NCBI GenBank assembly: GCA_017979445.1
Contig: CM030716.1
Span: 10,353,974 to 10,417,973 of the forward strand
Length of the DNA stretch: 64,000 nucleotides
Source of the DNA: Akebia trifoliata
Taxonomy: Eukaryota; Streptophyta; Magnoliopsida; Ranunculales; Lardizabalaceae
Direction: 5' to 3'
Shown piece by piece: positions 11,991 to 24,152 of this stretch (positions are counted from its first letter, which is position 1; every line of letters starts with the position of its first letter). Under the pieces are notes generated by a model. It was given only the letters and a program-made list of their open reading frames with translations, did no database searches and was not told the DNA's origin. The position numbers were made by a program, and so were the translations under genes.

Positions 11991-13630
11991 CTTTTGGTAA
12001 ATATTTAACATGCGAATCAAGGATTTTCTAACTTTTTCCTCTAAACTATAATTGATGTGTGTTTATATGTTAAAGTATGTTTTTCTACTATATTTGGATC
12101 TAATGGAGATGTCAGATTTCCTCAAAATTTTGTAAATAAAAATTCGTACTTTTAATCCATAGCATAAATTCAAATTTTTGAAAAATCATAAATTTAAACT
12201 TTCCTCGAGATACAAGATGAATTTTCAGGTCATTACACTTAAATTAGAATCCAATTAAGTCAAAATGTCTAAAGTGTGTAAACTGATTGGATCACCTTTA
12301 AAGAAAGTCTAACATCCTACCCATGACCACTGGGATATTTTCTAAGATAGTAGGGATTCATTGTTATTTAATCCCTACATCTCCCTTGGGAGTTATAGCT
12401 ATTCGTTATGCCTTGATGGTTGCTCTTTCTAATATAAAATTAAATTATTTCTTTGATTTATTTGGTTGTTATCTTAATTTTGCATTTTAACATTCTTTTC
12501 CCATAATTTTAGTATGACAAGTTTGATACTATGATAGTTTGTGCAATTATTTATGTTTCTATGTCGCATTTGTTCTTATATGTCGACACCCTATACTTTG
12601 ATATTTATTTTGGGGACCTCAATTTACATAGTAATATTTGGTGTTATTTTCTATATTGTATATATGTACATGATACCCAATAAGATTTTGTGGAGCTGGT
12701 ATTGAAAACAATGCTTTGACGAAGTCATTTTGTAGTTACTTTCATTCAAATATAAAAGGTATTAATAATATTTTTTTTCTCCATTTTTCTATGTACTCAA
12801 TATGACTATCTATCTCATGTATGATATTTGTGTACCCGGTGAAGTTTATTGATAATGAGATGATTAATGAATATAAGACAAATCCAAGTGCTCAAGTGAT
12901 ATTGCAGATTGTTTAAGTGATTAGTTATGAGTTAAGACAACATAATTAGTTATCTTCTTTACTATGAAATGGTCATTACATGAATGAAGTTGGAAACTTT
13001 ATTGAGATGGATATATGGTATTAGTATGTTTTCATTGAATAAGAGTAACTAATTACAAAGCTATTGTAGTGAGGACAAGCATCAACTCATAGGTGCTTAA
13101 TCATGTACATATTGATTCTATGTGAGAAGCCTATTATAGAAATTTATTAACAATTAGAAATATTCTCATTAAAAAAATCATATCAACATTTTTGTAAACA
13201 TAAAGAACATATTTGTTATTAAGTAGTCATATAATCAATTTGATTCCACTTAAGTGGGTTCAAATAGGTAGATGCGAGACAATGTACATTGGATTATTAG
13301 TGACATACTAAGGAATGATAAGTCTCCAATAAGAAATCCATACCCAGGCGATTAAGAAAAATATCAAATATTGAAAAAGAATAATTACTAATATTAAAAA
13401 TACATATAAACATTTTTTTCGATAATTTTGAATGGTTATTTTATTATAACATAATTAAATAACTAATTTCAAAATGAAAAAATCTATGTTGAAAATGTTT
13501 TAAATAATAAAGAGTTTCTCAATGCCTAGTTGGTTCTCTTGGAATCTCAATGATATTTATATGTACATAAATTGCAATATTTAGGTAACAAAATCAACCT
13601 CTCAATGACCTGCAAGGGATATTGTTGGAA
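11991..13630. other. AT-rich spacer, no gene seen
   Basis: No open frame above background, no splice-supported exon and no terminal repeats found. It lies between the two direct copies of the LTR-like repeat R, so it may be the decayed interior of that element. Confidence 0.35.
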
Positions 13631-13631
13631 T

Positions 13632-13925
13632 GTAATGCCCTAAAAATTCATTATGAATCTTGAAGAATACATTTTATGAAATTTTCAATTATTTTTCAAA
13701 GTTGTGACATGAGAATGTTTGAGTCAATCAGGTATTGTCATCAAGTATATAACAATTGAAAATCATAGTTTAGGTGAGCCCGATTTTAATGTTTAAGTTA
13801 GTGAGTCAAAAAAATATTTTATAGAAAAATATATAAATACATAAAATTTCAATTCATGTTCATTTTTTTTAAACCTATCATCCCAAATAAGTCGAATCTA
13901 AAACTTATTTGTCGCTTGACCTTTG
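13632..13925 (+). repeat. LTR-like repeat R, truncated direct copy
   Basis: This 294-bp block follows GGAATGTAATGCCC and matches 10374-10656 closely, sharing GAATACATTTTATGAAAT, GAGTCAATCAGGTATTGTCA and AACCTATCATCCCAAATAAG. The match stops after CGCTTGACCTTT. It is a truncated copy or the beginning of a second LTR. Confidence 0.8.
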
Positions 13926-14739
13926 TTCTAGAGTTTGATCCCATTAGAACGTGACTTAGAAATCAGAGTAGCTAAAGAAAATATTCAAAACATCGAATCC
14001 AATCAAAGAAACTTGATTTTTAAGCCAAAGCTATAAAGTCCAATCTTTGTCATAATTTAGGTATTGTCAAATTCAGAAGCTATGAATTGAATTCAAGAGG
14101 CATAGAACTTTCAATTATAGTGGTAGATTCATTTTAAAAATATTTTTACTTAAAAGTAAATAAATTATTTTAAAAATTTATATTCAATATATGTATTTTA
14201 ACAAAATTCATTCATATTAGATTGGAATTTTGGTATATCAATGTTGTATTTATGTTATACAAGATTTTAGTTGATTTCACTAAGTCTTTTAATTTTTAAT
14301 CTTTTCTTTAAAATTAATTTCGAGTAAAAAAGTTATTATTATCATACGAATGGACATTGGTAGACTTAGCCCAATGGATATTACATGCACTCACACATCT
14401 TGGCAACACAAAAAAGTCTTGAAATGAATTTGGGCCTGAACTAAGCCCAATAGTACATGAGATATACACGATTCAAATTGAAAAACACGAACATATATTG
14501 TAAGTCTATGAAGAGCAAGTTATTGAAAGTTGCCGACAATTTCTTAACAAGTCTATTAATTAATGTATTTTTAGACTAATTAAACATTTTGCAAACTATA
14601 CATAAAGGTTTACTAAAAAAAATTTACAAAAAAAATAAATAGACAGTCAGAAGAAATGACATAGATGTTGTCTTTATTTACTTTACAACTTTTAATAAAA
14701 TATTAAATAATAAAAATTTAATATAACATTTATGAGTTA

Positions 14740-15905
14740 CAGTTTATAGTCCACTGTAAACCTGACAATACTATCTTTCTCATAATTAACCTGACAAAAC
14801 CGCCTTGCCCACAATAAACCACCTTGCCCACAGTAAACCTGACAATACCGCCTTGCCCATAGTAAACTTGACAATGCCTCTTTTCCCACAGTAAACCTGG
14901 CAATATCTCCTTGCCCACAATAAACCTAACAATACCACCTTGCCCACAATAAACTTGACAATACCGCGTTGCCACATATTATTTATTCACACTTATCTTC
15001 TGATGGAGCATCGAAGAAATTTATAGTGCGTTTGAGGGAAAAAATTGTATCATGAGTGATGAGAAATTTGATGGAAATGAATCATGCTATAACATTGAGA
15101 AGATGAAACATAGTGATTCATATTTTTCTTCATTGGGAATGGAAGACTATGACATGACAATCTCCACCATCTATTTGGTAAGGGATCTTCTTTTATTAAC
15201 AGGTCTTACTATCAGACTAAGTTGAACATATTTTCGTTCATTGGGATTTTATTTTTATTTTTATTTTACAGGTAATTAGAGGACATGGATATGATCGTCA
15301 GAGAGACAAAATTAGAAATCAATCATCAAATATTTTACACAGAGTCATGCCGAGTAAGTCTTGTAAGTATATTACTTTATTATATTAATAGTGGTAACAA
15401 CTATTTATAATATAAATTATACATTTTAATCTTGTGGCCAACAATTTTCATCGATTTGCAAATCATGTGAGATATTTTTAGTCTTATTTTTCAAAGTTAA
15501 TTAAATTTTAGGGTACATAGTAAATAAAAGGTATTCACTTAGACCTCACCCCACTTTGTTATGTTTATAATGTTTTTTCGGTAGGTATATTACAACAAAA
15601 TTTTAGCCAGAAGATTTGGGATTGGCTAAATGAAGCATGTTCCTTCATCTCGCTCTGCTTAGAGCCAAGTCTTTTGTTATTGAAAGTAAGTTAGTATCTA
15701 CTGTCACTATTTTCATTTTTTAGAAGCATGTTCCTTATAAAACAAAAATAATTTTTTTTCTCATGTAACTCATAAAAAGTCGGTAATTAATTAATAAATA
15801 CAATACTTGAATTCCTTAAAAATTCATCATTTATTTATTTTTATTCTTGATCCTCCTTGGGCATGTGTGTTGCACGTGATGTTTGTGTAATGAAATTGAT
15901 TTTTT
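14740..15905 (+). repeat. Segmental duplication, copy 2
   Basis: Second copy of the 8.3-9.9 kb segment, about 6.4 kb downstream in the same orientation. It begins with the expanded 29-bp minisatellite and continues through GAAGAAATTTATAGTGCG, ATTTGATGGAAATGAATC and AAAATTTTAGCC. Short exon-like stretches (for example ISTIYLVRDLLLL after a MEDYDMT stretch) can be read, but no continuous gene. There is no MITE at the position where copy 1 has one. Confidence 0.75.
14751..14971 (+). repeat. 29-bp minisatellite, about 7.5 units
   Basis: The consensus unit begins CCCACAGTAAACCTGACAAT and ends ACCGCCTTG. Units 14827-14855, 14856-14884, 14885-14913, 14914-14942 and 14943-14971 are all exactly 29 bp. 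Two more divergent units and one shortened unit (14808-14826) lie to the left. Because 29 is not a multiple of 3 and the unit lacks stops on the minus strand, it creates false repetitive open frames there. The related segment at 8.35 kb has only one unit. Confidence 0.95.
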
Positions 15906-16179
15906 TCGTAAATTAAAATAGAAATTTGAATATCAAATTCCATTGTTTCAATGATTATTTTTGGTAATAAGAAATAGATGCACCAAATAAGCTTTGCAAG
16001 CTTTACCTTCCCAGCTAAAGAAAGGTTTTCAAACCCACACATCTTATTGTTTCTTCTCATTCTAATATGTTGTGTGCTTGATCTCATTTTGTTATTTTTT
16101 ATTTCAGGTGATGGAGAAAATGAAAATATTATAAACATCACAATGAGCTTTGCAAGCTTTACATTCCAAGCGAAAAATA

Positions 16180-17410
16180 TGTGATCAAGGTCTAAAAAGT
16201 GATTTCTTGAGCCTTTATTTCATAAGTTTTATGGATAAATTGCATATTAAATCCCTTTATTAAACATAATGCATGGCTAGTTCATATTTATCATGAATTT
16301 TAATTAAATAATATATTTTGGAATTAACTGCTTTTAATTTCGTGTAATAGGAAAAGATCGTAAATTTTTCGGGATAATTAAGAAGGATTGAAGCATGCAT
16401 TGCGATCAAGAACTTGGGAGTAGTCACCTAACCAAGACCCAAGTCCTGTGGGCCCAAGTTGACTGCTACACTCAAGTTAACTAAGGCGATGCGGTCAAAG
16501 CAGAAAGTCAACCCTCGAAAATTTTACTGAATATTGGCGGCTAAAAGGCATTTGTAACGAATTAGGGTAGATGCATTTTTGTAACTATGGAAAGTTTTCA
16601 AAACCCTAATCTGGTCTCTATAAATAAGAGACCAAGCCAAAAGTTAACGATATCTAGAGAATTAGAATAATAGTAGATTTTCTTTTCTATTTTTATTATT
16701 AATTTTCTTAGAAGGAGTTGTAATCGAAGAACCTTTGCTGATTTCAAAGTTCAAGAAGCAATAGAAAGATTCACCCTTCTCTCATTTCTCTTCTCTCATT
16801 TACATAATGCTTATTTTACTTTATTTTATTGTTCTTGCAATGATTATCTGCTAACTTCTCTATTAGATCATTTGAAGAAGTCGGAGCAAGATTTTATCAA
16901 TATTTTTAATGTTTTTATAATAATTTCTTTATCATTTTATTGTGATAGTTTTTAAGTAGATATTTTCGGATTTAATATTGATTGTTTATCAAAGTTTTGA
17001 TGGTTCATTCTTTGATAAATTCAAGATTAACCATGCTTCACAAAGAATAATTAATACTTATCCCATGATCTTGGCTTAATTTATTAATCACATACTTTCA
17101 ATCTTTTTTCTATTATAACTGTTTGATTTTCCGATCCACAACATTAGCTTTGTTTAGTGGATCGAGATAAATAAAGGACCAAAAAGCATTGATATAACTT
17201 GTGAAGGTGGATCCGACTGATCTACACTTCTCCATCAATTTTTCTTTTAATATTTTATTTTAGATAATTTCTCTCGAAAACTGTTTTGAATCGTTTGTGT
17301 AAATTGAACTGGATTTAAAGTAAAAAAGATTTCAGAATTAACGTTGTCTCTATGGATCGACCCTTGCTTGCCAAGGTATTTATTTTATTATTAATTTTAT
17401 CATAATCTAC
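16180..17410 (+). mobile_element. Solo-LTR-like insertion, Athila-like
   Basis: About 1.2 kb separates unit 1 from unit 2 of the tandem repeat. It contains a TATA-like CTCTATAAATAAGAG at about 16616-16630 followed by a transcribed-leader-like CT-rich region. Near the right end is TCTATGGATCGACCCTTGCTTGCC-type sequence (about 17350-17373), as found at the end of Athila-class LTRs. No internal protein region is present. The exact boundaries and a clean target duplication could not be fixed. Confidence 0.5.
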
Positions 17411-17607
17411 AGCTCGAGCAAAAGGTTTTCAAACCCACACATCTTGTTGCTTCTTTTCATTTTAATATGTTGCGTACTTTCTCATTTTGTTGTTTTTTAA
17501 TTTTATTTTACGTGTTGAATGAAGAAAATGGAGAAAATTAAAATATTACAAACATTACAATGAGCTTTGCAAGCTTTACCTTCCCAGCCAAAGCGAGGTT
17601 TTCAAAC

Positions 17608-20600
17608 CTAAGGCTATCAATGGATAGCTAAAATCCGAATTCAAATCTAAAAAATTGGATATTATCCGAAATTTTTGAATATCGAATTCAGATTTGAATA
17701 GTTTTGAATATTGAATAGAGTTTTGGATATCGATGAATTTTATTCAACAATATCCAATTTGAAATAAAAAATAAATAAATATTATTTTATTTTTATTTTT
17801 ATTTTAAAATAAATGTATTTTTTTCTTTAGGGCTAGTAACTAGGTTTTCCCATTCAGGTTTTCGAGAAATATAGAGTCTCCTTAGCAATACCTTAGCCCC
17901 TCACCACCTCACGGCCTCACCTCCAGCATCAGAATCAAAATCTACAGGTAAGGACATGCCAACCTAATCTCAAATCTTTTCTTTCGATCTCTGCAATTTT
18001 TTTAGGGTTTTTGTAGGATTGTTTTGATGTTTAAAACCCAAGATTTGAGGACTGTTTAGAGGTGTAAATCTCCATCCTTCATTCCTGTTTTTACACTTTT
18101 AAACAATTTTTTCATACTAGTCTTGGATGCTAAAAGAAATTTGGATTTTATGATTTGTTTTGGTATAACAAAAAATTGGATTTTGGGACTGATTTTATAC
18201 TGTAAAAACAGATTTTTGGGGTTGCTGTGATGATATAAAAAATTTTGATTTTTGAGAAATTTTTTTTGGATTACCTTTAGTGCTAAGAAGTTATTTTTAG
18301 GGATTGATTTGATGTCATAAAAACTAATTTTTCTGGATATTCTAATATTATAAAAAAAAATATCTTTGGGGGCTGGTTTTCATACTATAAAAATCATATT
18401 TTTAGGACTGTTTTGATGGGGATAAACTCGGATTTTTGATATTATTTTGATGGTGTAAAAATCAATTTTGGATACTATTTTATTGGTACAAGAACCCGGA
18501 TTTTTGTGTTATTTTGTATGTGAAATTCATGTGGATGGGATCATATATCTTTCTACTCTTTTTAATCTCAAATCTTTTCTTTTAATCTATGCAATTTTTT
18601 GAGTTAGGGTTTTCTTCAATCACATCGAAATCTTCTAAGTTTCGGATCAGAATGTTCTTAGTTTTGGGATTTTCAGAAATTTTGTATCATGGGTATGTTT
18701 ATGTATCTAATATATTTACATTTTGTCACCCAACATACTTAACTTAGAGAACATCTTGAATCTTAACCCAACGGACTTAACTTGGAGAATATATCAACTT
18801 GCTCTTTAACCCTCATATCTACAAATTTAGAAAGTTTTCATAATTTTATAATTTTTAAACTCTATTTTAATTAAGTAGTTATGAATGATTTGAAGTACTC
18901 ATGTTGATGTTGTAATTGGAAGAGGGTGTTTGATAATATGCCAAGGCCAAGTAAATTACAATTTTGGGTGGGGGTATTTTCTTTTTGAGCGTTATCCACT
19001 TTGTTGAATATTATTATCTTTTGTTTGATAATTCAATTAGTAATCCATAATATAGCATATTATTAATTAATGTAGGTTGCATATTATTTTTTTTCTTTTA
19101 GCATAATGTTGTAAAGCCAATCTTTTTGACTGTTAATAACTTACATCACTTATTGCAGCATGTATATCTTTTTGTTGCAGGCAATTGGTATACTTTTCAT
19201 AAATGAGAATTACGGTTTCTGGAGGGAAAAACATTCCATAATTTTTGGGAAACAAGGAAGAAGGTTTTGAGAAGAGCTTGTTGAAGATTAAGGCCCAATT
19301 ATTCTATATGACCTTAATTTAGGGTGCTAGTTTGATGTTTTTTTGGTTGTGATGGGATAATGTGGTTTGGGTCTAATATGTATTTACTCTGTTGTTGGTT
19401 CTTTTCCAATCCTCCCCCTAAGAGCCTCTTTCAACAGGTTTTTGTTGCATTTCCTAAATTTTTTCCTTCAATTATTTTTCATTTTACGGACTCAAAAATG
19501 ACCAATCATCCTTGTTCTTGTCCACAATTCTAAAATCTGAAGTTCTTTCAATACTACTTCATGTGCACCTTGGTTGTCTAAATAATCGATCTCATGATAT
19601 TATTATTTCCCAATTTTACAATTCTGCTTGAATTTTGACGTTCTTGTTTGGTTAGAAGTGCTTTAATTATTTGCCTACTTGTTTGCAAACTCATGAATCC
19701 CCTTCTTTTTCTTTTCCTTTCTTTTTTTTTTTAAAAAAAAAAAAAAAAAACTTTATCTTTGGTTATCTTTTCTTGCTTACTATCATTTTCTCCTTCAGAT
19801 TTTAATTGCTAATATCATATGCACTATTAATTTTTTGGGGTCCTGGTAAGCATTGCCCATACATCTTGGAGGCCATTACAGCCTTGGCTGAATTAGGAGT
19901 TTTGGCCAAAGATATTCATTCATTATTTCCTCAGGTTTGTTAGCAAAACCATTTTCTTATAATGATCAATTAGTTTGGAGTATATGAAAGTGGGTCTCCT
20001 CTTAATCCATTTTGCAATGTGGAATATTCGATGGGAAGGAGATCGATATGCAAGAGCTTATTTTGAACATCTTAGGGTTGTTATTTTTGTGGTTCAAGCA
20101 ATTTAAGGGACTATTTTTGAAAATTTTATGTTTATATGGGCAAAAGTAATTAGGGAGTGATTCTTGTCTGTATCTTTCTTTGAGGACTCCCTGTCTTCTT
20201 TCAATAAAATTTTACTTATCAGGTAATAAATCAAGAGAGCTTCTATTGCCTCACCAACTTTTGTTAATGCCACCCTAATTTGTACTTATTCTTTGGTGAT
20301 TTACATATGAATTGGGGTGGTGTTAGAAAAGTTGGTGTGGCAATAGAATTTCTCTAAATCAATTGCACTCTTTTTTTGCAAGTAATTATCTGTGGCTAGT
20401 TGGGTTTTTGTATGTATATGTTTGCAAGTTGAGCTTGACTTCAATTACAAAAGCTACTGGCAAAAGCACATGCAGGGATCTTGTATTGCATGATTGCACA
20501 TAAATTGATAGCTCAGGCAGAAGTTCGAGTAAGGAGCAATTTTATATCTTGTACGAATAAAACATCAAATACATAATTTTGTTTTTTTTTTTTTCTCTTC

Positions 20601-21188
20601 CTCCTCCATTGTTAGTAAGCTGTTGTTGAGATGGGAGTCCCTTGGGCTAAAAAAACTGGTAATGGGACTCTGGGTGTTGCAAGTAAGAGTTGCAACTTAA
20701 AATTCAGTTGTTTTGTATGAACACACCATGCTTAATGTTTTCAGTACTTTTGCAAAGTTTGGCGTATTTGGGATTAAAATTCAAAGGTACTCTTTTGGTA
20801 AGATTATATGTTTTTCTTTGATTTACGAGTAGGCTATGACACTTGTACCCAAAAATCAATTGTTCATGTGAACATGCCTGATGCCTTTGAGTGAAAGGGT
20901 ACTATAAATGTCGGCTTTTTTCATATAGTGTATCGAATAGTAATTCAATTTGGGATAGTTTTCGAATTTGATTTGCAATCGGATTCAAATAGAATAATTT
21001 CAGATATCACAAATCAAATTCAAATTGGATAATATCATATATCTGATAATTCATTTGAATGCGAATTTGAATATTGGTTAGTGATATCTGGTCGGATTCG
21101 AATTCAAATTCGGATATCACTACTTTTTTTGGATTCGAATTCGGATATAGCACTATCCGATAGAATATATATCCGTTGACAGCCCTAA
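17608..21188. mobile_element. Large non-autonomous hAT-like element, 3.6 kb
   Basis: The termini are inverted: TAAGGCTATCAATGGATA at the left, and TAGGGCTGTCAACGGATA when read from the right end. The subterminal regions are rich in GGATAT, TCCGAA and GAATTCGAAT motifs on both sides. The flanks (TTTCAAAC at 17600-17607, ATTCAAAG at 21189-21196) look like a decayed 8-bp duplication. No transposase frame exists. The interior holds exon-like pieces, such as an ATTACAGCCTTGGCTGAATT segment near 19872 ending before CAG|GT at about 19933, and a LINE-like tail near 20205. It may have captured host sequence. Confidence 0.6.
20235..20354. mobile_element. hAT MITE family G, 120 bp
   Basis: The inverted ends are GAGAGCTTCTATTGCC on the left and GAGAAATTCTATTGCC read from the right. 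An exact 8-bp target duplication TAAATCAA lies at 20227-20234 and 20355-20362. It is nested in the 3.6-kb hAT-like element. Relatives lie at 23893-23990, about 32345-32443 and 43252-43375. Confidence 0.92.
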
Positions 21189-21305
21189 ATTCAAAGCTAC
21201 ACATCTTGTTGCTTCTTCTTATTTTAATATGTTGTGTGCTTGATCTCATTTTATTATAATTTTTTTTATTTTAGGTGTTGAATGAAGGAAATGGAGAAAA
21301 TGATT

Positions 21306-22539
21306 CATAAAAAAAATTATCAATATCAGAGATAAGTAATCCAAGGTTGTTGAGCAATATATTTTTCATTTTATTGTGAATAATGCATGCATATCTTCAT
21401 TAGAAATCATCATTGTCATATGTACCAAATGCTAAATATTTGGGTTAATACATTTGACTTGGGCATGACCTTTCTTCTCTCTTAATTATTTTCTTACCAA
21501 CCAATAAAATGGAAAAAGAAAAAGAAAAAGAAAGAAAGATTCACTAAGCAACATCTCTTAATTATTTGTTATTTTAACCATCCAGTTGGTGAGATGCATT
21601 TATCTCAAATTGCCTTTTGGAGAGTAAGGGTATACATTGGACCATCCATCACTGGCAACGCATATATATAGTCCAACATCGAGTACGAAATTAAGGAATC
21701 AAAGTATTCCAAGAAGACTCAAAAGACCACACAAACAAGGAAAATATATAGAAGAAAGAAAGTGGGAAAAAATTAAAGAAAGAAATATCGTGATTTATGG
21801 CCACTGTATATAGCAACTTCTATAGCTAGGCATATAGTGAGCAGAAATCGCTATATTTCAGAAATTTTGATTTTTGTTATCTTTTTGTATTCTTTTGGTT
21901 ATTTTGTACAGAAACCCCCCCCCCCCCCTTCATGGAGAGAGGAGTTTTGGAAAGAGAACAAGATTAGCAGACAGAGAATTTGATAGAAAGCTTTGTAACC
22001 TTGAAGATCAATTCAAGGAAACTTGATCTAATTTGGTAAGATTAAATTATTGTTGATTTTTGTTTGTTCCAAATTATCCAATTTTCATTAGATTACCATT
22101 AGATCACTATTGTTTGAATTTCAATCTACACCTTTTATTTATTTATTTTAAGACTTCGAATCTTTCTCAAGTTTAAACTAAAATGATTAAATTTGAAATA
22201 GATTCAACCACCTCATTACTTGTGAGGTTGAATCTTTGATTCTTTCTCCTTGTAGTGGGAACAAAATCAAAGAACTCTAAGAATTCCTCTCCAATGGTGA
22301 TACTGAGATGGTCCTTGTTGTTTTAGATTTGTCTTGAAGAGTACCTAGAACCAAAATGGAGGGGAACAACAATATGTTTCTTGATTAGTATCCTCACAGA
22401 AGAACCATATATGTTTTCCATCGAGATACGAGCGAAAATCATCTATGACTATGTGGGCACCTCCACATCAGCAATGTGAGAATCAATATAAATTTTACTG
22501 TTACTCCAACATGATTTTCTTTTTTCTTTGGGTCATCAA
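21306..22539. other. Spacer with possible retroelement remains
   Basis: It holds a C14-type homopolymer at about 21906-21919, an AG-rich tract near 21510-21537, and a CTTGAAGATCAATTCAAGG region. No gene, terminal repeats or RNA structure could be supported. Confidence 0.3.
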
Positions 22540-22547
22540 TAAAATAA

Positions 22548-22891
22548 GAGAGCTGCTATTGGCACCCCAATTTCTTAAATTATTTATCACACAAAATTAA
22601 AGATTAAAACACTCTTCAAACATTACAAAGGTTTGACTTAAAATATGATCTCAACATTACAAAATATTATAGCACTCATCCAAACAGTTTTAATAGTTGT
22701 TTACAATTATAATTAGGCTCATATAAAATTCTAAACCTAAAAAATAGAAATCTAGCACACACAAAAAAAAAAATTTGAGTGAGCTTCAATTGACACCTTT
22801 ACTTTTTTACTTATTCTCAACCATGCATTTATTTCTTTTATTTTTAATTGGGATGTAATAATTAAAAGTTGGGGTGCCAATAACAGCTCTA
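22548..22891. mobile_element. hAT MITE family H, 344 bp
   Basis: The inverted ends are GAGAGCTGCTATTGGCACCC on the left and TAGAGCTGTTATTGGCACCC from the right. An exact 8-bp target duplication TAAAATAA lies at 22540-22547 and 22892-22899. A diverged relative in reversed order lies at about 48003-48345. The ends resemble family G, so the two families are probably related. Confidence 0.9.
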
Positions 22892-23020
22892 TAAAATAAT
22901 GATGTAAATAGGTCAGATCGGTTCGGGTTTTATAGGTTGCCGGCTATAACTAGCCATTTCTCCACATGTCGCATTGAGAAGGGTAAGAAAGAGATGGGAT
23001 TTGTATATTCATTTTGAAAT

Positions 23021-23201
23021 GAGTCATGCTAGAGTGACCTCAAGCTAGAATCTCATATCGCACTTTTTGACATGAAAGTGGATGGGAATCACAGATACTT
23101 TTTCACCCATATCTGGATAAAAAAGCATCTATGGCTCCCGTCCACTTTCACGTCAAGAATTGTGATATGAGGTTCAGCTTAAGGTCACTTTAGCATTATT
23201 C
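23021..23201. mobile_element. Mutator-type foldback MITE, 181 bp
   Basis: Two arms of about 80 bp are inverted copies. The left starts GAGTCATGCTAGAGTGACCT, the right reads GAATAATGCTAAAGTGACCT from its end, and a short AT-rich loop sits around 23100. A perfect 9-bp target duplication TTTTGAAAT lies at 23012-23020 and 23202-23210. Long inverted repeats with 9-bp duplications are the Mutator signature. Confidence 0.9.
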
Positions 23202-23669
23202 TTTTGAAATCGATGTTGTGTAGCTTTGACCTGTGTCTTTTGTAATAGACTAATAAAATGACCAAAATGCTTTTCATCTCCCACCTTCAACGAAAAATCC
23301 TTGAATTTTTTTTCTAGGAGTAGCCATCTTCAACTTCCTAGTTAAAAGTTTGTACCCTCATCTTCGATTTTGAGATTCTATTTACTTCAAAATTAAGATC
23401 TCGAGAATAAATTAGGATGATGTTGAAATGCAACCAATATCCTACATTGAATTGGTTAGTTTGTACAATGTTGCAATTTGAAAGCATGTCATAACACGAT
23501 GATCAACTACCTAGATTATTTCTCATCTTTTGATTTATTCATTTCTTTGTACTAATGTTTGAGCAATTCAACCAAGAAATATCTTGTATGGTAAAATTCT
23601 CTTGGGCACCTTCGATGCTATGTTCAATTTTTCAAGTTGGCAGAAAGATGCACCTAACACTAAAACCCT

Positions 23670-23892
23670 TACTTTTTTTTTTTTTTTTTGATAATCGGAT
23701 ATCCCTGTAAACAGCGGACCAGGCTCGTATCTAGACTTTGCCCAATCATAGACCATGGTATTGTCCAAGGACTAGTCCCGGGGGCATGTGCAACACCCAT
23801 ACATCACAGATACCAAGTAAGGGAGGGTGCTTCCTCACGTATGGCCTATGGAGAATTAATGTTCATACTAGGTATCAAACTCACAACTTTTA
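23670..23892 (-). mobile_element. Retroposon/SINE-like copy
   Basis: On the minus strand this ~200-bp block ends in GATTATC followed by an A18-type tail (T run at 23672-23689 on the plus strand). It carries AGTTTGATACCTAG, which resembles a polymerase III B box. Open frames on both strands cross it but carry no domain. The A-tail and compact size suggest a SINE; the family is unknown. Confidence 0.4.
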
Positions 23893-23990
23893 AACCAACT
23901 TTTGCTAATGCCACCGTCAAGATGTGTGTTAATTCTTACACATGAATTGAGATGGCATTAGAAAAAGTCGGTGTGGCTATAGTATCTCTC
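23893..23990. mobile_element. hAT MITE family G, decayed copy
   Basis: It shares CCAACTTTTGCTAATGCCACC and the right end AAAAAGTCGGTGTGGCTATAG...CTCTC with the 120-bp element at 20235. The left terminus is damaged and no target duplication is readable. Confidence 0.65.
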
Positions 23991-24152
23991 GAAAATAGCT
24001 TAGTCGCCTGTTTGAGCAAATTTTGATCAACAATCCACACGTCACGCATTAGAGTAGGCTCTATGGAGGATGATGGACCTGAACTCCACAGTGCCAATCC
24101 CTTAACAAAGGTGATTCATGAACGTTGTGTTGGCTAAAGCCGTTATTCGCCG

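Larger units (their letters stand above)
15972..21305 (+). repeat. Three tandem ~165-bp units split by insertions
   Basis: The same unit occurs at about 15985-16160, 17412-17606 and 21190-21305. Marker phrases are AGCTTTGCAAGCTTTACC, GGTTTTCAAACCCACACATC, TTAATATGTTG and TGAATGAAG.AAATGGAGAAAA. The units would be contiguous if two intervening blocks were removed: the LTR-like block at about 16180-17410 and the hAT-like block at 17608-21188. An acceptor-like TTTTATTTTAGGTG recurs in the units, so they may descend from an exon-bearing sequence. No function is assigned. Confidence 0.75.

Noticed and set aside
14751..14971. CRISPR-like array of regularly spaced repeats
   Set aside because: Units are head to tail without spacers, diverge like a minisatellite, and the genome is a plant nuclear one.
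14730..14977. Repetitive minus-strand open frames of 63 and 81 codons
   Set aside because: They are produced by the 29-bp minisatellite, which lacks stops in that direction; the two frames overlap and have no gene context.
15978..16184. 68-codon frame with a hydrophobic stretch (LILICCVLDLILLFF)
   Set aside because: It spans one unit of the tandem repeat, is broken in the other two units, and has no promoter or splice support.
21906..21919. Poly-C run as a possible G-quadruplex
   Set aside because: A single homopolymer of about 14 C; could be slippage or a sequencing artefact and nothing nearby supports a role.
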